64,000 nucleotides of DNA from Lachnoclostridium sp. An169 (GTDB taxonomy: Bacteria; Bacillota; Clostridia; Lachnospirales; Lachnospiraceae), in contig NZ_NFKT01000015.1 of NCBI RefSeq assembly GCF_002160525.1, forward strand, positions 50,541 to 114,540, given 5' to 3'. Position 1 is the first letter of the stretch. Every line of letters begins with the position of its first letter. Both the position numbers and the translations under genes were made by a program. The notes under the pieces are model-generated. The model saw nothing but the letters and a program-made list of their open reading frames with translations. It did not search any database and was not told the origin of the DNA. Shown piece by piece: positions 26,913 to 35,465 of the stretch.

Positions 26913-26998
26913 AAGTGATTTTGTACAAAATTTCCTGCGTGTAAAATAGAAAAAATGCTCAGATTCCGGCTTATAACGGAAGGAAGCTGCCTGATATC

Positions 26999-27823
26999 CT
27001 ACAGCTTTCTGCGCCTGTGAATCCAGAATCTCCAGATCAGCAGACCAGACACAACAGCAACAGCCACAACAGGTATCACCAGAAACCATATGTTTACCTG
27101 TCCGTTTTCCTTGGCTTCAGTGATCAACGCCGGATCTGCTTCCTGACCGGGAGCAGGGACATAGTCGGCAAGCTTTGGTATCTGTGTACTGGTAAGATCC
27201 GACAGACAGAGCCACACGTGGCGAGAACCGAACATATATTCCCGATATCCCCAGAGACGCCCTGCCGGGTCTTCATAAAATGTCGTGAATGTAATATCGC
27301 CCATCAGAGAACTTGTTTCTTCATCAGAGCTTCCGGAGCCTGGATAGGACCACCGGACATAATCGGTGCCTTCTTCCAGGATATAAGGCTCGCCTTCATA
27401 AATCTCATCCTTATGGTCACGGATGAACTCACGGCTGGAATAGGGGAGAAAAACATCTGCCATCAGTACCCATTTTCCAAAGGAATCCGCAAGTCCCCAC
27501 TCCAGTCCGTTTTCATCCGTGTAAACATAAGACACGGAGAAAATTTGTCCTTCGGCAACTGTCTCGCGGGAAAAATAAGAATTCGGTGAGTTCCAGAGCA
27601 ATGTATCTTCTCCCGCGATACAGGACCGGTTCAGATAGGTGCATTCCATGCTGTGCCTTCGGTAAAATGAATTGTCCGGCTCATAGATCACATCCGCCGA
27701 TACAATAAGCGGGCGGAAAAGATTTCCTGCAAACAGCGTCATAACAAGGGCGAGAATGAGACCTTGAAATCTTTTCACATTCTGAATCCTTTTTATATTC
27801 TGAAATTGTTTCATACCGTTCAA
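26999..27823 (-). CDS. Cell-surface protein with signal peptide and C-terminal membrane anchor
   Basis: 274 residues: a basic N-terminus, a hydrophobic signal segment (FQGLILALVMTLFAGNLF), a signal peptidase-like site near VSADV, then an extracellular domain. That domain contains DVIYEPDNSFYRRH, several Trp/Tyr motifs and a few cysteines. A C-terminal helix (IWFLVIPVVAVAVVSGLLIW) and RRRKL tail anchor it. The domain resembles the SH3-like surface proteins common in Lachnospiraceae, but I cannot name the family. Its start overlaps the upstream flavin-binding gene by 4 bp. Confidence 0.65.
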   Translation of the reverse strand: MNGMKQFQNIKRIQNVKRFQGLILALVMTLFAGNLFRPLIVSADVIYEPDNSFYRRHSMECTYLNRSCIAGEDTLLWNSPNSYFSRETVAEGQIFSVSYVYTDENGLEWGLADSFGKWVLMADVFLPYSSREFIRDHKDEIYEGEPYILEEGTDYVRWSYPGSGSSDEETSSLMGDITFTTFYEDPAGRLWGYREYMFGSRHVWLCLSDLTSTQIPKLADYVPAPGQEADPALITEAKENGQVNIWFLVIPVVAVAVVSGLLIWRFWIHRRRKL

Positions 27824-28326
27824 CTTCCTTTCTTTGGAAGACGTTCCTTCCCGGTAAATTCTGTTACATCGATCCGGTAAACGCAGGTTCGCTCCAGCGC
27901 TTCCGGTGAAAATGATATCTCCGAGCCGGGAGCCATATGTTCCATCAGTCTGGCGAGTCCCTTCTTTTTCTCCTCTATATCATCCAGAGGGTGAATAATG
28001 CCGTTCCCCATTATACTGCGGTAGGCGTAGGAATAGCTGCAGGAATAATCTCCCCGGATGATTTCATGCATATAATCCATCTCAAATGCAATTCCGGGGG
28101 CGGAGGCGAAGGCACATGCTTTGCGCCCCTCTGCTGCTCCATGGATATAGAAGGTCAGCGACGGCTTTCCATCTGTAAAAGTAAATGTGTATCCGTAATT
28201 GACGGGAACGATAAACATGCCGTCCTCATCGGTCATACCAAGACGGATCACATCACATTTCTCCACGATTTCTTTTAACAATTCCGGATCTTTTATCTCT
28301 CTTTTATAAAGTCTCATAGGCTGCAT
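27820..28326 (-). CDS. Pyridoxamine 5'-phosphate oxidase-like flavin-binding protein
   Basis: 168 residues of the split-barrel FMN-binding type: CDVIRLGMTDEDGMFIVPVNYGY at 27-49, then a strand with YIHGAAEGRKA, then a MGNGIIHPLDD segment. Such proteins are often called NimA-like or flavin-nucleotide-binding. The substrate is unknown; an FMN- or heme-dependent redox role is only family-level inference. ATG overlap links it to the downstream surface protein. Confidence 0.82.
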   Translation of the reverse strand: MQPMRLYKREIKDPELLKEIVEKCDVIRLGMTDEDGMFIVPVNYGYTFTFTDGKPSLTFYIHGAAEGRKACAFASAPGIAFEMDYMHEIIRGDYSCSYSYAYRSIMGNGIIHPLDDIEEKKKGLARLMEHMAPGSEISFSPEALERTCVYRIDVTEFTGKERLPKKGS

Positions 28327-28357
28327 AGTTAATTCCTCCTTTTTTGCGTTTCTGACC

Positions 28358-28735
28358 TCAGTATAGCAGAAAGCCGTGAATCTGTCCCGTGAAATTCAGA
28401 ATCTGCCCCGTTAAAAAGGAAAACAGATTAAGCGTCAGCGACATAATCCAGGGGTGTGAGGCTGATTCCATCGCTTTTCCAAGCATGAGTCCCTCCATAA
28501 GGAAAACGAGGATTTCTACAGGAATAATCAGCGCTGTACGGGAGATTCCGGTATATTCAACGGTCAAAGTACAGATGAGCACGGCGATGGGATTTGTCAG
28601 TGTGTTGATGAGAACCAGAAGAAACTGATCCCTCCAACTGCGCACCCGGAACACAAGGCAGGCGGCCGCTCCTTCCAGAATCACGGTCAAAACCCAGGAA
28701 ACAACAAGAGATATTATTATTTTATCCATCTGCAT
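28358..28735 (-). CDS. Four-helix membrane protein, unknown function
   Basis: About 125 residues with four hydrophobic segments and few charges, starting MQMDKIIISLVVSWVLTVILEG. Start ATG 28735 has AGCAGGTG upstream; a GTG one codon earlier is possible. It follows a small frameshifted membrane reading frame and the Bce-type sensor kinase gene. It may belong to that operon, but no role can be inferred. Confidence 0.6.
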   Translation of the reverse strand: MQMDKIIISLVVSWVLTVILEGAAACLVFRVRSWRDQFLLVLINTLTNPIAVLICTLTVEYTGISRTALIIPVEILVFLMEGLMLGKAMESASHPWIMSLTLNLFSFLTGQILNFTGQIHGFLLY

Positions 28736-28941
28736 CACCTGCTCTGTTCATCAGTCCGGCACACAGCAAGACCAGAGAAAGAACAGTCAGCGCTGCATAC
28801 ACAGAGGGAACCGAAAGTCCGGAGGCTGCCCCTGCATATACAGGCAGAAATCCGAGATACAGGGCAAAAGTCAGAAGCCCGAAGGCAGTACCCGGATATC
28901 GCGGAAGGCACCGGAAAAATTCTCTGTCTTTCCACCTTCAT
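28722..28941 (-). pseudogene. Frameshifted small membrane-protein gene after the sensor kinase
   Basis: An excellent ribosome-binding site (GGGAGGGGGA) precedes ATG 28941, 17 bp after the kinase stop. The frame from that ATG gives Cys/Arg-rich nonsense. From 28934 the -1-shifted frame reads a coherent 70-residue protein (WKDREFFRCLPRYPG, then two hydrophobic helices, ending NRAGDADG). The stop is at 28722, overlapping the next gene. One extra base after the second codon would explain it. It is either a recent frameshift mutation or a sequencing error. Confidence 0.55.
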
Positions 28942-28957
28942 TCCCCCTCCCGAAAGT

Positions 28958-30061
28958 TTATTCCATCGATATATAAGAGTCCGGCAGCCGGGATATTGTT
29001 GCAAGTTCCGGAAAATAAAACCGTATTTCAAATCCTTTTCCGTACTCGGACCGGATTTCCACCCGGATCTTCAGATCGTCCGCCAGCTGTTTTACAAGAT
29101 AGAGCCCCATCCCCGTAGATTTCCTGCCGTTTTCTCCGGTCTCCGAGCAGAAGCCCCGGTCGAAAAGGAAGGGGAGGTCCTGCCGCATCACACCGATGCC
29201 GTTATCGGCAACAGAAAGGCAGACGCCGTCTTTTTCAACGGGAAAGGCTTTCAGAGAGAGGCGCGGCACCGTGCCGTCCTGTTTCCGATATTTTACTGCA
29301 TTGGCGAAAACCTGGCGCAAAATAAAGGCAAAGTTTTTCCGGTCTGTCAGAACCGGAATCTCTGTGTAAGCTTCTTCTACCTGAAAGCCGTAAACGGAGA
29401 GAAAGAGCCGGTACTCATCGAGCACCTCGTGACAGCATTCGGAGAGCTGCAGGCGTTCAAAGACGTAATCTTTGTGCTCCGCACGGACACGGGAGTAATA
29501 AAGCATCTGCTCCACATATTCCTGGATCTGTATCTGGGCGCAGTCCAGTCTGGAGCGGACCGTCTCCGACATCTCTTTGCTCCTGCTGTCCAGCATCAGG
29601 GTCAGAAGGGAAAGGGGCGTCTTGATCTCATGTGCCCAGGTCTCAATGTACTCTTCATAATCGGTGCGTCTGCCAATCTCCGCCGAAAGTGCCATGCGGT
29701 CCCCGTTTATCATATCCTGTACCGCCCGGATCTGCCGCTGTTCCCGGGGCGAGGCCGCCTCGGAAGCCTGTCTGGCATGAAGCTCGTCCGGATCATCCAG
29801 AAATTCCCGGTACAGGCGTTCCCGTTTTTCCTCCCTGCGGCAGAGAAACAGAATGGCACCGAAAAAAACCGCCGCAGAGGAGAATGCCAGAAGTCCGGCA
29901 AGAACCAGGAAAGCCTCTGCATCCAGAAGCCAGAGAAACAGTGCGCAGACTGCATCCGTAAGAAGGAGAAAGGCAAGCCAGAACCAGTTCTCCCGAAAAA
30001 TCTCTTTCACTCTTTCTCCTGCTTTTGTTTTTTCCTTTATTTTCGTTCGGATTCTTTTCAT
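28958..30061 (-). CDS. Bce-type intramembrane-sensing histidine kinase
   Basis: 367 residues: a short N-terminus, two membrane helices (about 28-75) with almost no extracellular loop, then the dimerisation region with phosphorylated His in WAHEIKTPLSLL. The ATPase domain has DNGIGV and STGMGLYLVKQLADDL. Kinases with this minimal sensor usually detect antimicrobial peptides through a BceAB-like transporter; one is encoded just upstream. ATG overlaps the regulator stop. Confidence 0.9.
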   Translation of the reverse strand: MKRIRTKIKEKTKAGERVKEIFRENWFWLAFLLLTDAVCALFLWLLDAEAFLVLAGLLAFSSAAVFFGAILFLCRREEKRERLYREFLDDPDELHARQASEAASPREQRQIRAVQDMINGDRMALSAEIGRRTDYEEYIETWAHEIKTPLSLLTLMLDSRSKEMSETVRSRLDCAQIQIQEYVEQMLYYSRVRAEHKDYVFERLQLSECCHEVLDEYRLFLSVYGFQVEEAYTEIPVLTDRKNFAFILRQVFANAVKYRKQDGTVPRLSLKAFPVEKDGVCLSVADNGIGVMRQDLPFLFDRGFCSETGENGRKSTGMGLYLVKQLADDLKIRVEIRSEYGKGFEIRFYFPELATISRLPDSYISME

Positions 30062-30741
30062 TCGGATTGTTCCTCCCGGATAAACTGATACCCTTTTCCC
30101 CGTACATTTGCGATATGCCAGGCAAGCCCCATGCCGGACAGCGTCTTTTTCAGACGTGTCATATTTACCTGAAGGGCGTTTTCATCGATAAATTCCGTGG
30201 TGCCCCAGAGTGCTTCGCAGAGTCGTTCCTTTGTCACAGGCTCCCCGCTTTTTGCACACATCAGTTCTGTGAGAATCACGCCCTGGTTATCCGGAAGGAT
30301 CACCGGGGAATCTCCGCAGAAGACTGTATGGGTCTCCCTGTCGTACTGGAAATCTCCTCCGTCTATGATATTTCTGCTGACTTCATAGCGGCGCAGGAGA
30401 TTTTCGATTCTGGCAGTAAGCCGCTCCATCCGGCAGGGTTTGGTCAGATATTCATCTGCCCCCAGCCCCAGGGCGTGGACCTCGTCTTTCAGAGAATCAC
30501 GGGAGGTGAGGATGAGAACGGGGATGCTGCACCTGCGCTTTAACTCCCGGCAGATATCAAATCCGCTGACTCCGGGAAGGTTCACGTCAAGAAGGACGAG
30601 ATCCGGATTTAACCGGATAATCTCGTCCGCTGCATTTTCAAAATGTGTCAGGATACAGGGGTGATATCCGCTGTTTTTCAGGATCAGCTCCAGCTCCTCC
30701 CGCATAAAGATATCATCTTCTGCAATCAAAATTGTTCGCAT
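30058..30741 (-). CDS. OmpR-family response regulator, Bce type
   Basis: About 227 residues. The receiver domain has AEDD acid pair, phosphorylated Asp in LVLLDVNLPG, the Thr/Ser switch LTSRD and Lys in LTKPC. The winged helix follows (VNMTRLKKTLSGMG, GKGYQF). It pairs with the kinase downstream and should control the ABC genes upstream. Start ATG 30741 or GTG 30753; AGGAG is upstream of both. Confidence 0.92.
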   Translation of the reverse strand: MRTILIAEDDIFMREELELILKNSGYHPCILTHFENAADEIIRLNPDLVLLDVNLPGVSGFDICRELKRRCSIPVLILTSRDSLKDEVHALGLGADEYLTKPCRMERLTARIENLLRRYEVSRNIIDGGDFQYDRETHTVFCGDSPVILPDNQGVILTELMCAKSGEPVTKERLCEALWGTTEFIDENALQVNMTRLKKTLSGMGLAWHIANVRGKGYQFIREEQSE

Positions 30742-30802
30742 TCCAGTAACCACTCCTGTTCACTATTTCATCCGGCAGTCTTTGCCGCCGTATTTTCTTT
30801 TG

Positions 30803-32887
30803 TCACAGCCTCTCCTGCGCCTCCTCCATCTGCCGCACAGTATGCAGCAGATGGGTATTGTTCAGGCGGACGACCGCTTTCATGTAGACATATTCTATCA
30901 CGAACAGAACAGCGATGACAACCATTCCCGTAAGGAACAGCGCCGTCCGGTCTTCCGCTGCCCCGGACCACAGCCCGGTCAGCAGGGACGGAAGCCCGAA
31001 GATACTGTTGACCACAGCCGCGGCAAGCGGAACAAGGAAATACCAGCGCACCTGGCTTCGGGCAGATTCACACAGAGCGTCATATCCGGCGCCCAGAAGC
31101 GCAAGAATTCTGCATCTGCCGGAAGTTTTCCTCTGATGCATGAGGAACTGCACGGAGATCACGGTATTGGCGATCACCAGCAGGATGACGGCAATGTAGA
31201 TTGTCAGGTAGGATGCTGCCACAATGTAGAAGAGCTGGCGCCCCATACTCTGCAGATAACTCTCGTAGTCCAGTCCGGAATCCTGCAGAAGCCGGTTGGT
31301 CTGGTATACCGCCTGCATCATACCGTCTTTTTCCACCAGATCCTTATTCAGCATAACATTCCAGTAGGAAGTGGCATGATCCCCCACAAGAGAGTCAAAT
31401 ACTTCATCCGGGACAATCAGCCCCTCGCTGATGGTGATGAGCCGGTCGGCTACCAGAGGATCATTGCACACCTGACTTCCGACCCGGTAGTTTTTCCCAT
31501 CGATCTCTACGGAAAGATCCCGGGCGAGAATCTTCTCCCATGCAGAGATCTCCCCTTCATAAACCGTCTGCGGTCCGCGATAGATCATGACCATATCGGA
31601 GGCAAGTTCGACGGGCTCTTCTCCCATGGCTTTGCGGATGCCGTTGTAACCGGACAGGTTGATCAGATAGGGATCATCATAATAGCGGAGCGCCTGGGTA
31701 AGCCCGGTCCTTTCCGTCTCATCCTCCAGGGATTCGGCTGCCTCCGTGAGCTGGTCATAATAAAATTCACGGACAGTATCCGGATCATCCGTGGGAATCG
31801 ACTGGGTATAGAGCAGCCCCATCCGCACCTCGTAGGGTTCCTGCAGGTTTTCCCCGGCTCCGGTCTTCGTAAGGGTCTGTTCCAGTTCTCCCTCCGGACT
31901 GTCCTCTCCCTCGCGGAAGGTAAAGTCAGCGCTGTGCGCTGTTCCCGAACCGCCCAGGGAATGAGCGGCGGAGATTCCATAGGCCAGACAGCAGAACGCC
32001 GCGAGAAACAGAAGGCTTGTGACGGCAAGAGATTTCCACTGCCGTGAAACCTGTTCGGTCAGCTGGCGGAACGTAAAGATGCCAAGCCGTCCCCGGTTCC
32101 GTCTCCAGATTCCTCCAAGTGCAGTATCAATGGCAGAAAAGATCAGAAAAACACCTGCAATCCCCAGGATTACCGTGCGGCTCATCATCCCGAGCCCTGC
32201 CCAGGCTCTCCCGGAGATGGCAAGAGCGTAGGCAGCGCCGAGGAGAAGCACGCCTGCCAGAATACGGATAATGGCAAAGACCGTACTCCTGCGCTTCTCT
32301 TCCACTTCCTCAGAGTCCTGAAAATAGTAGAGAATCTCCCGGCGTGCCATTCTGCCGCTTAAAATGCCGAACGCACAGAGCTTCATCCCCGCGAACCCGA
32401 TGGCAGTCAGCACCACTGCCTGAAGAGAAAAGGAAAAGTGATGCCCGATAATCCCCAGTCCTACAATCTTTGAGGTGATCAGGCTGATCATCTCGGAGAG
32501 AAACACGGCCACGGGAATGCCCACTGCCAGAGCGGTCAGGCTGTTCCACAGATCTTCGGCGAGAAGAAGCAGAAAAAGCCGGCTGCGCTTCATGCCAAGC
32601 ATCAGGTATACACCCAGTTCATATTTCCTGCGCTCCAACTGATATACCCCGGAAAACCAGACCAGGAAAAACAGCAGAAAGAGCGATACCATGTAAAATG
32701 CCGGCAGGAGCATGAGCAGCTTCTGCACCGCATCGCTTTCCATGGTTTTCAGGAAAATAATCACATCCTGGTTCTCCAGGGAGAGAAAGATGTAAAAGGC
32801 GGCAACAGAAATGATCAGGGATACGAAAAAGATCCCGTTTTCTTTTCTTGTACGCCTGCCGTTTTTCCGGACAAGATCAAAGAACAT
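30803..32887 (-). CDS. BceB-like ABC transporter permease (FtsX family)
   Basis: 694 residues with about ten membrane helices and a large extracellular region (roughly 300-520) between helices 7 and 8, as in BceB-type peptide-resistance and sensing permeases. The FtsX-like helices FLLLLAEDLWNSLTALAVGIP and the closing block are typical. It pairs with the ATPase (11-bp overlap) and the two-component system. The likely ligand is a peptide antibiotic acting on lipid II cycle intermediates, by family only. Confidence 0.88.
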   Translation of the reverse strand: MFFDLVRKNGRRTRKENGIFFVSLIISVAAFYIFLSLENQDVIIFLKTMESDAVQKLLMLLPAFYMVSLFLLFFLVWFSGVYQLERRKYELGVYLMLGMKRSRLFLLLLAEDLWNSLTALAVGIPVAVFLSEMISLITSKIVGLGIIGHHFSFSLQAVVLTAIGFAGMKLCAFGILSGRMARREILYYFQDSEEVEEKRRSTVFAIIRILAGVLLLGAAYALAISGRAWAGLGMMSRTVILGIAGVFLIFSAIDTALGGIWRRNRGRLGIFTFRQLTEQVSRQWKSLAVTSLLFLAAFCCLAYGISAAHSLGGSGTAHSADFTFREGEDSPEGELEQTLTKTGAGENLQEPYEVRMGLLYTQSIPTDDPDTVREFYYDQLTEAAESLEDETERTGLTQALRYYDDPYLINLSGYNGIRKAMGEEPVELASDMVMIYRGPQTVYEGEISAWEKILARDLSVEIDGKNYRVGSQVCNDPLVADRLITISEGLIVPDEVFDSLVGDHATSYWNVMLNKDLVEKDGMMQAVYQTNRLLQDSGLDYESYLQSMGRQLFYIVAASYLTIYIAVILLVIANTVISVQFLMHQRKTSGRCRILALLGAGYDALCESARSQVRWYFLVPLAAAVVNSIFGLPSLLTGLWSGAAEDRTALFLTGMVVIAVLFVIEYVYMKAVVRLNNTHLLHTVRQMEEAQERL

Positions 32888-33653
32888 TCGAAGCCCCTCC
32901 TCCCAACTGTGCCATCACGTCTGCGATTCTGGCATAGAAATCACTCTGTGTTTCCGTCTCCTCTCTGCGGCGGAGCTCATGGAAAATCGTGCCGTCTTTC
33001 AAAAACAGTATCCGCGAGCAGTAGGCCGCAGCATCCGGATTGTGGGTAACCATGAGGATCGTCCGGTTCATCTCTTTGTTCAGTGCAGAAAGTTCGTCCA
33101 TCAGATGACGGGCGTTTTTCGTGTCCAGAGCCCCTGTGGGTTCATCTGCGAGTATTACTGCAGGATCAAGGAGCAGCGCCCTTGCCGCAGCGATCCTCTG
33201 CTTCTCTCCGCCGGACATCTGGGACGGATATTTGTTCAGGATCCTGCGGATTCCCAGGAAACCGGTCAGTTTTTCGATCCGTTTTCTGCTCTCCTTTTCT
33301 TTCATGCCGTGGATGGCAGCAGGCATCATGATGTTTTCCAGTCCGGTCAGATTGTCGAGCAGCTTGAAATCCTGGAACAGATATCCCATCTTGCTGCCCC
33401 GGTACTCCATCTGCTTTTTCTCGTTGAATGCCGCGATGTTCTCGCCTTCCAGAAAGATCTCCCCTTCCGTGGGGCGTATCATGGAAGAGATGCAGTTTAA
33501 CAGAGTTGTCTTTCCGCTGCCGGAGGGACCCATGATCCCTACAAACTCCCCTTCCAGTACATAGAACGAAATGCCGTCCACGGCTTTCGTAATGTTTTCT
33601 CCTTTTCCGTAGTATTTTTTAAGTGAACGGATATCCAGTATTTTTTTCTCCAT
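32877..33653 (-). CDS. BceA-like ABC transporter ATP-binding protein
   Basis: 258 residues with Walker A GPSGSGKTTLLNC, the Q-loop, signature LSGGEK (as MSGGEKQRIAAARALL), Walker B VILADEPTGALD, and the switch His in MVTHNPDAA. It belongs to the MacB/LolD/BceA class that works with FtsX permeases. Its Shine-Dalgarno GGGAGG lies inside the hairpin at 33663-33696, so its translation may depend on the marR ribosome. Confidence 0.95.
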   Translation of the reverse strand: MEKKILDIRSLKKYYGKGENITKAVDGISFYVLEGEFVGIMGPSGSGKTTLLNCISSMIRPTEGEIFLEGENIAAFNEKKQMEYRGSKMGYLFQDFKLLDNLTGLENIMMPAAIHGMKEKESRKRIEKLTGFLGIRRILNKYPSQMSGGEKQRIAAARALLLDPAVILADEPTGALDTKNARHLMDELSALNKEMNRTILMVTHNPDAAAYCSRILFLKDGTIFHELRRREETETQSDFYARIADVMAQLGGGASNVL

Positions 33654-33662
33654 ATGTTAAAA

Positions 33663-33696
33663 CCTCCCTTGCAGTTTTATTATAACTGCAGGGAGG
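33663..33696 (-). promoter_or_regulatory. Hairpin that pairs the end of marR with the bceA ribosome-binding site
   Basis: On the minus strand CCTCCCTGCAGTT (33696-33684) pairs with AACTGCAAGGGAGG (33676-33663), one bulged base. The loop holds the marR stop TAA (33680-33682). The 3' arm ends in GGGAGG, nine bases before the bceA ATG, and is followed by TTTT. It can therefore block translation or end transcription unless a ribosome finishing marR opens it. Confidence 0.7.
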
Positions 33697-34156
33697 TGTT
33701 CTGAACACTTACAGATGATGTAAGTTCCGAGGCATCCCGGATATTGTCAAACATCCGGTCCATAAACTGTTCAAAGAGGCTGACCTCTCCGGAGTCAAAG
33801 CCTGAGAGCAGTATTTCCCAGAGTTCCTCCTGGAGACGGTCAATCTCCCCGGTAACAGAAGCGGTCTTTTCCGTAAGCTGAAGATGCTGTATCCTCCGGT
33901 CGGAGGAATCCTGGGTGCGGATCAGGCAGCCCTTACGGATCAGGGATTCCACGGCCTTGGAGACGCATCCTTTTGAGAGCATGCGGAGTTCTACGATATC
34001 CGTGGCAGTGTCCTTTCCCGGGTTATTCCACAGGAAGCTGACAATTTCTGTCTCTACGACAGTGAGTCCGTATTTGCCGCAGACACTTTTTAACATGGTT
34101 TCGTGCAGTTTCAGCATCCGGTTGATCCCGAGCAGAAACTGGGTGTTGCGTTTCAT
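33680..34156 (-). CDS. MarR-family transcriptional regulator
   Basis: 158 residues with the winged helix-turn-helix in the centre (ATDIVELRMLSKGCVSKAVESL) and the wing DSSDRRIQHLQLTEK. Start ATG 34156, preceded by AAGGGA. It lies directly upstream of the bce-like genes, so it may repress them and itself. Two AATGTTTTATAA repeats (plus strand) just upstream are candidate sites. Confidence 0.88.
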   Translation of the reverse strand: MKRNTQFLLGINRMLKLHETMLKSVCGKYGLTVVETEIVSFLWNNPGKDTATDIVELRMLSKGCVSKAVESLIRKGCLIRTQDSSDRRIQHLQLTEKTASVTGEIDRLQEELWEILLSGFDSGEVSLFEQFMDRMFDNIRDASELTSSVSVQNTSLQL

Positions 34157-34177
34157 CTGATCATATCCCTTCAAAGA

Positions 34178-34202
34178 AATGTTTTATAAAAATGTTTTAT
34201 AA
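34178..34202. repeat. Direct repeat AATGTTTTATAA upstream of marR
   Basis: Two perfect 12-base copies at 34178-34189 and 34191-34202, 13 bp apart. They overlap the last codons of the aldo-keto reductase gene, so they may be chance; their position just before marR would suit autoregulation. Confidence 0.4.
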
Positions 34203-35197
34203 TCCTCATAATTCTTCTCAAGAAGCGCAGGCGTGTTCAGTCCGTACGGACATTTTTTCATACACTGGTTGCAGTGCAGGCACCCTTCGATTTTCTTCAT
34301 TTTCTCCTGCCACTCTTCTGACAGCCATCCCGCCTGCGGCGCACGGCGCAGAAGCAGGCTCATGCGGGCACAGTTGTTGATCTCGATTCCTGCCGGACAT
34401 GGCATGCAGTATCCGCATCCGCGGCAGAAGTCGCCGGAGAGTTCTTTCCTGTCTCGTGCAATTTCCTCGTTGAGGGCACTGTCACGCACCGGCGGATTGT
34501 CCTGGTAGGAAAGGAATTCATCCAGCTCTGACTCTCTCTGAACGCCCCAGATAGGCGCAACATTGGAAAATTCCGGCTGTGCCAGGTATGCATATGCCGC
34601 CGCCGAATTGTGGATCAGGCCGCCGGAGAGCGCTTTCATGGCAATGAATCCCATGTCCGCGTCTTTACATGCCTTCACGATCTCCAGGTCCGCATCCGCT
34701 GCCAGGTAAGAAAACGGAAACTGCAGAGTCTCGTACAGACCAGATTCAATGGCTTCCTTTGCCACGGCAATGCGGTGGTTCGTAATGCCGATATGACGGA
34801 TTTTGCCCTCTTCTTTTGCCTTGAGCATGGCGTCGTAGAGCCCCGATTCATCTCCCGGCTTCGGGCAGAATGCGGGATTATGGAACTGGTAGATATCAAT
34901 ATAATCTGTTTTCATCGTCTTCAGACTGGTCTCAAGATCCTTCCAGAACCCTGCCGCATCCTGGGCTGCCGTTTTTGTGCTGATGATAATCTTTTCCCGT
35001 GTGTATTCGAAAGCAGCGCCGATCTTTTCCTCGCTGTCTGTGTAGGCACGGGCAGTGTCGAAATAATTGATCCCGTTGTAAAATGCCTTCTGCAGCAGAT
35101 ATACCGCATCTGCCTTGGAGATTCTCTGGATCGGAAGCGCTCCGAATCCATTCTTGTTCACTTCAATACCTGTCCTGCCGAGAACAACCTTATCCAT
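34184..35197 (-). CDS. Aldo/keto reductase with C-terminal iron-sulfur domain
   Basis: 337 residues. The first ~250 are an aldo-keto reductase barrel: catalytic Tyr/Asp region FDTARAYTDSEEKIG, IISTKTAAQ and IYQFHNP with His. The last ~80 hold a 4Fe-4S type Cys arrangement: CRGCGYCMPCPAGIEINNC and CLHCNQCMKKCPYG. This fused form is common in anaerobes and probably links NADPH to ferredoxin-like electron transfer. The substrate is unknown. Confidence 0.9.
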   Translation of the reverse strand: MDKVVLGRTGIEVNKNGFGALPIQRISKADAVYLLQKAFYNGINYFDTARAYTDSEEKIGAAFEYTREKIIISTKTAAQDAAGFWKDLETSLKTMKTDYIDIYQFHNPAFCPKPGDESGLYDAMLKAKEEGKIRHIGITNHRIAVAKEAIESGLYETLQFPFSYLAADADLEIVKACKDADMGFIAMKALSGGLIHNSAAAYAYLAQPEFSNVAPIWGVQRESELDEFLSYQDNPPVRDSALNEEIARDRKELSGDFCRGCGYCMPCPAGIEINNCARMSLLLRRAPQAGWLSEEWQEKMKKIEGCLHCNQCMKKCPYGLNTPALLEKNYEDYKTFL

Positions 35198-35300
35198 ACT
35201 ATATAGTACCTCCTACTTGTTGTATCTTCTTTTATTTATTATCTTATTATCTTCTTGTCGCCTGAACTCTTCTTAATTTTTTATGTCTTTGCCGATTACC

Positions 35301-35442
35301 AGGCTGTAGTGCTCCATACTGCCACGAAGGCCCGTAGTGGAGCGCCGGTCCTTGGACCGCGTCTTTTGCGGTCCTATGTACCGCTGCGCTCCACTCCCGA
35401 GCGAAAGCGTGGCCGCCGGGGCAGCATGGAACAATACAGCCG
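35301..35442. ncRNA. Structured 142-bp repeat, copy 1 (candidate RNA element)
   Basis: One of two 142-bp copies (other at 39373-39514). The outer inverted repeat is AGGCTGTA... with ...TACAGCC. Inner stems are AGTGGAGCG/CGCTCCACT (35336-35344 and 35387-35395) and GGACCGC/GCGGTCC (35354-35360 and 35368-35374). Conserved single-stranded parts are CACGAAGGCCCGTAG and CCCGAGCGAAAGCGTGGCCGCCGGG, split here by a GAAA loop. The stems differ between copies but keep pairing. Orientation is undecided; it lies between two genes. Confidence 0.7.
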
Positions 35443-35465
35443 GATGAACGGAACAGCAGACCATT

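Noticed and set aside
30782..32047. 421-residue frame on the plus strand inside the BceB-like permease
   Set aside because: Antisense shadow; the permease frame has consistent membrane helices and operon context.
34178..34202. AATGTTTTATAA repeats as a definite MarR operator
   Set aside because: They coincide with the last codons of the aldo-keto reductase, so codon choice could explain them; kept only as a low-confidence repeat.
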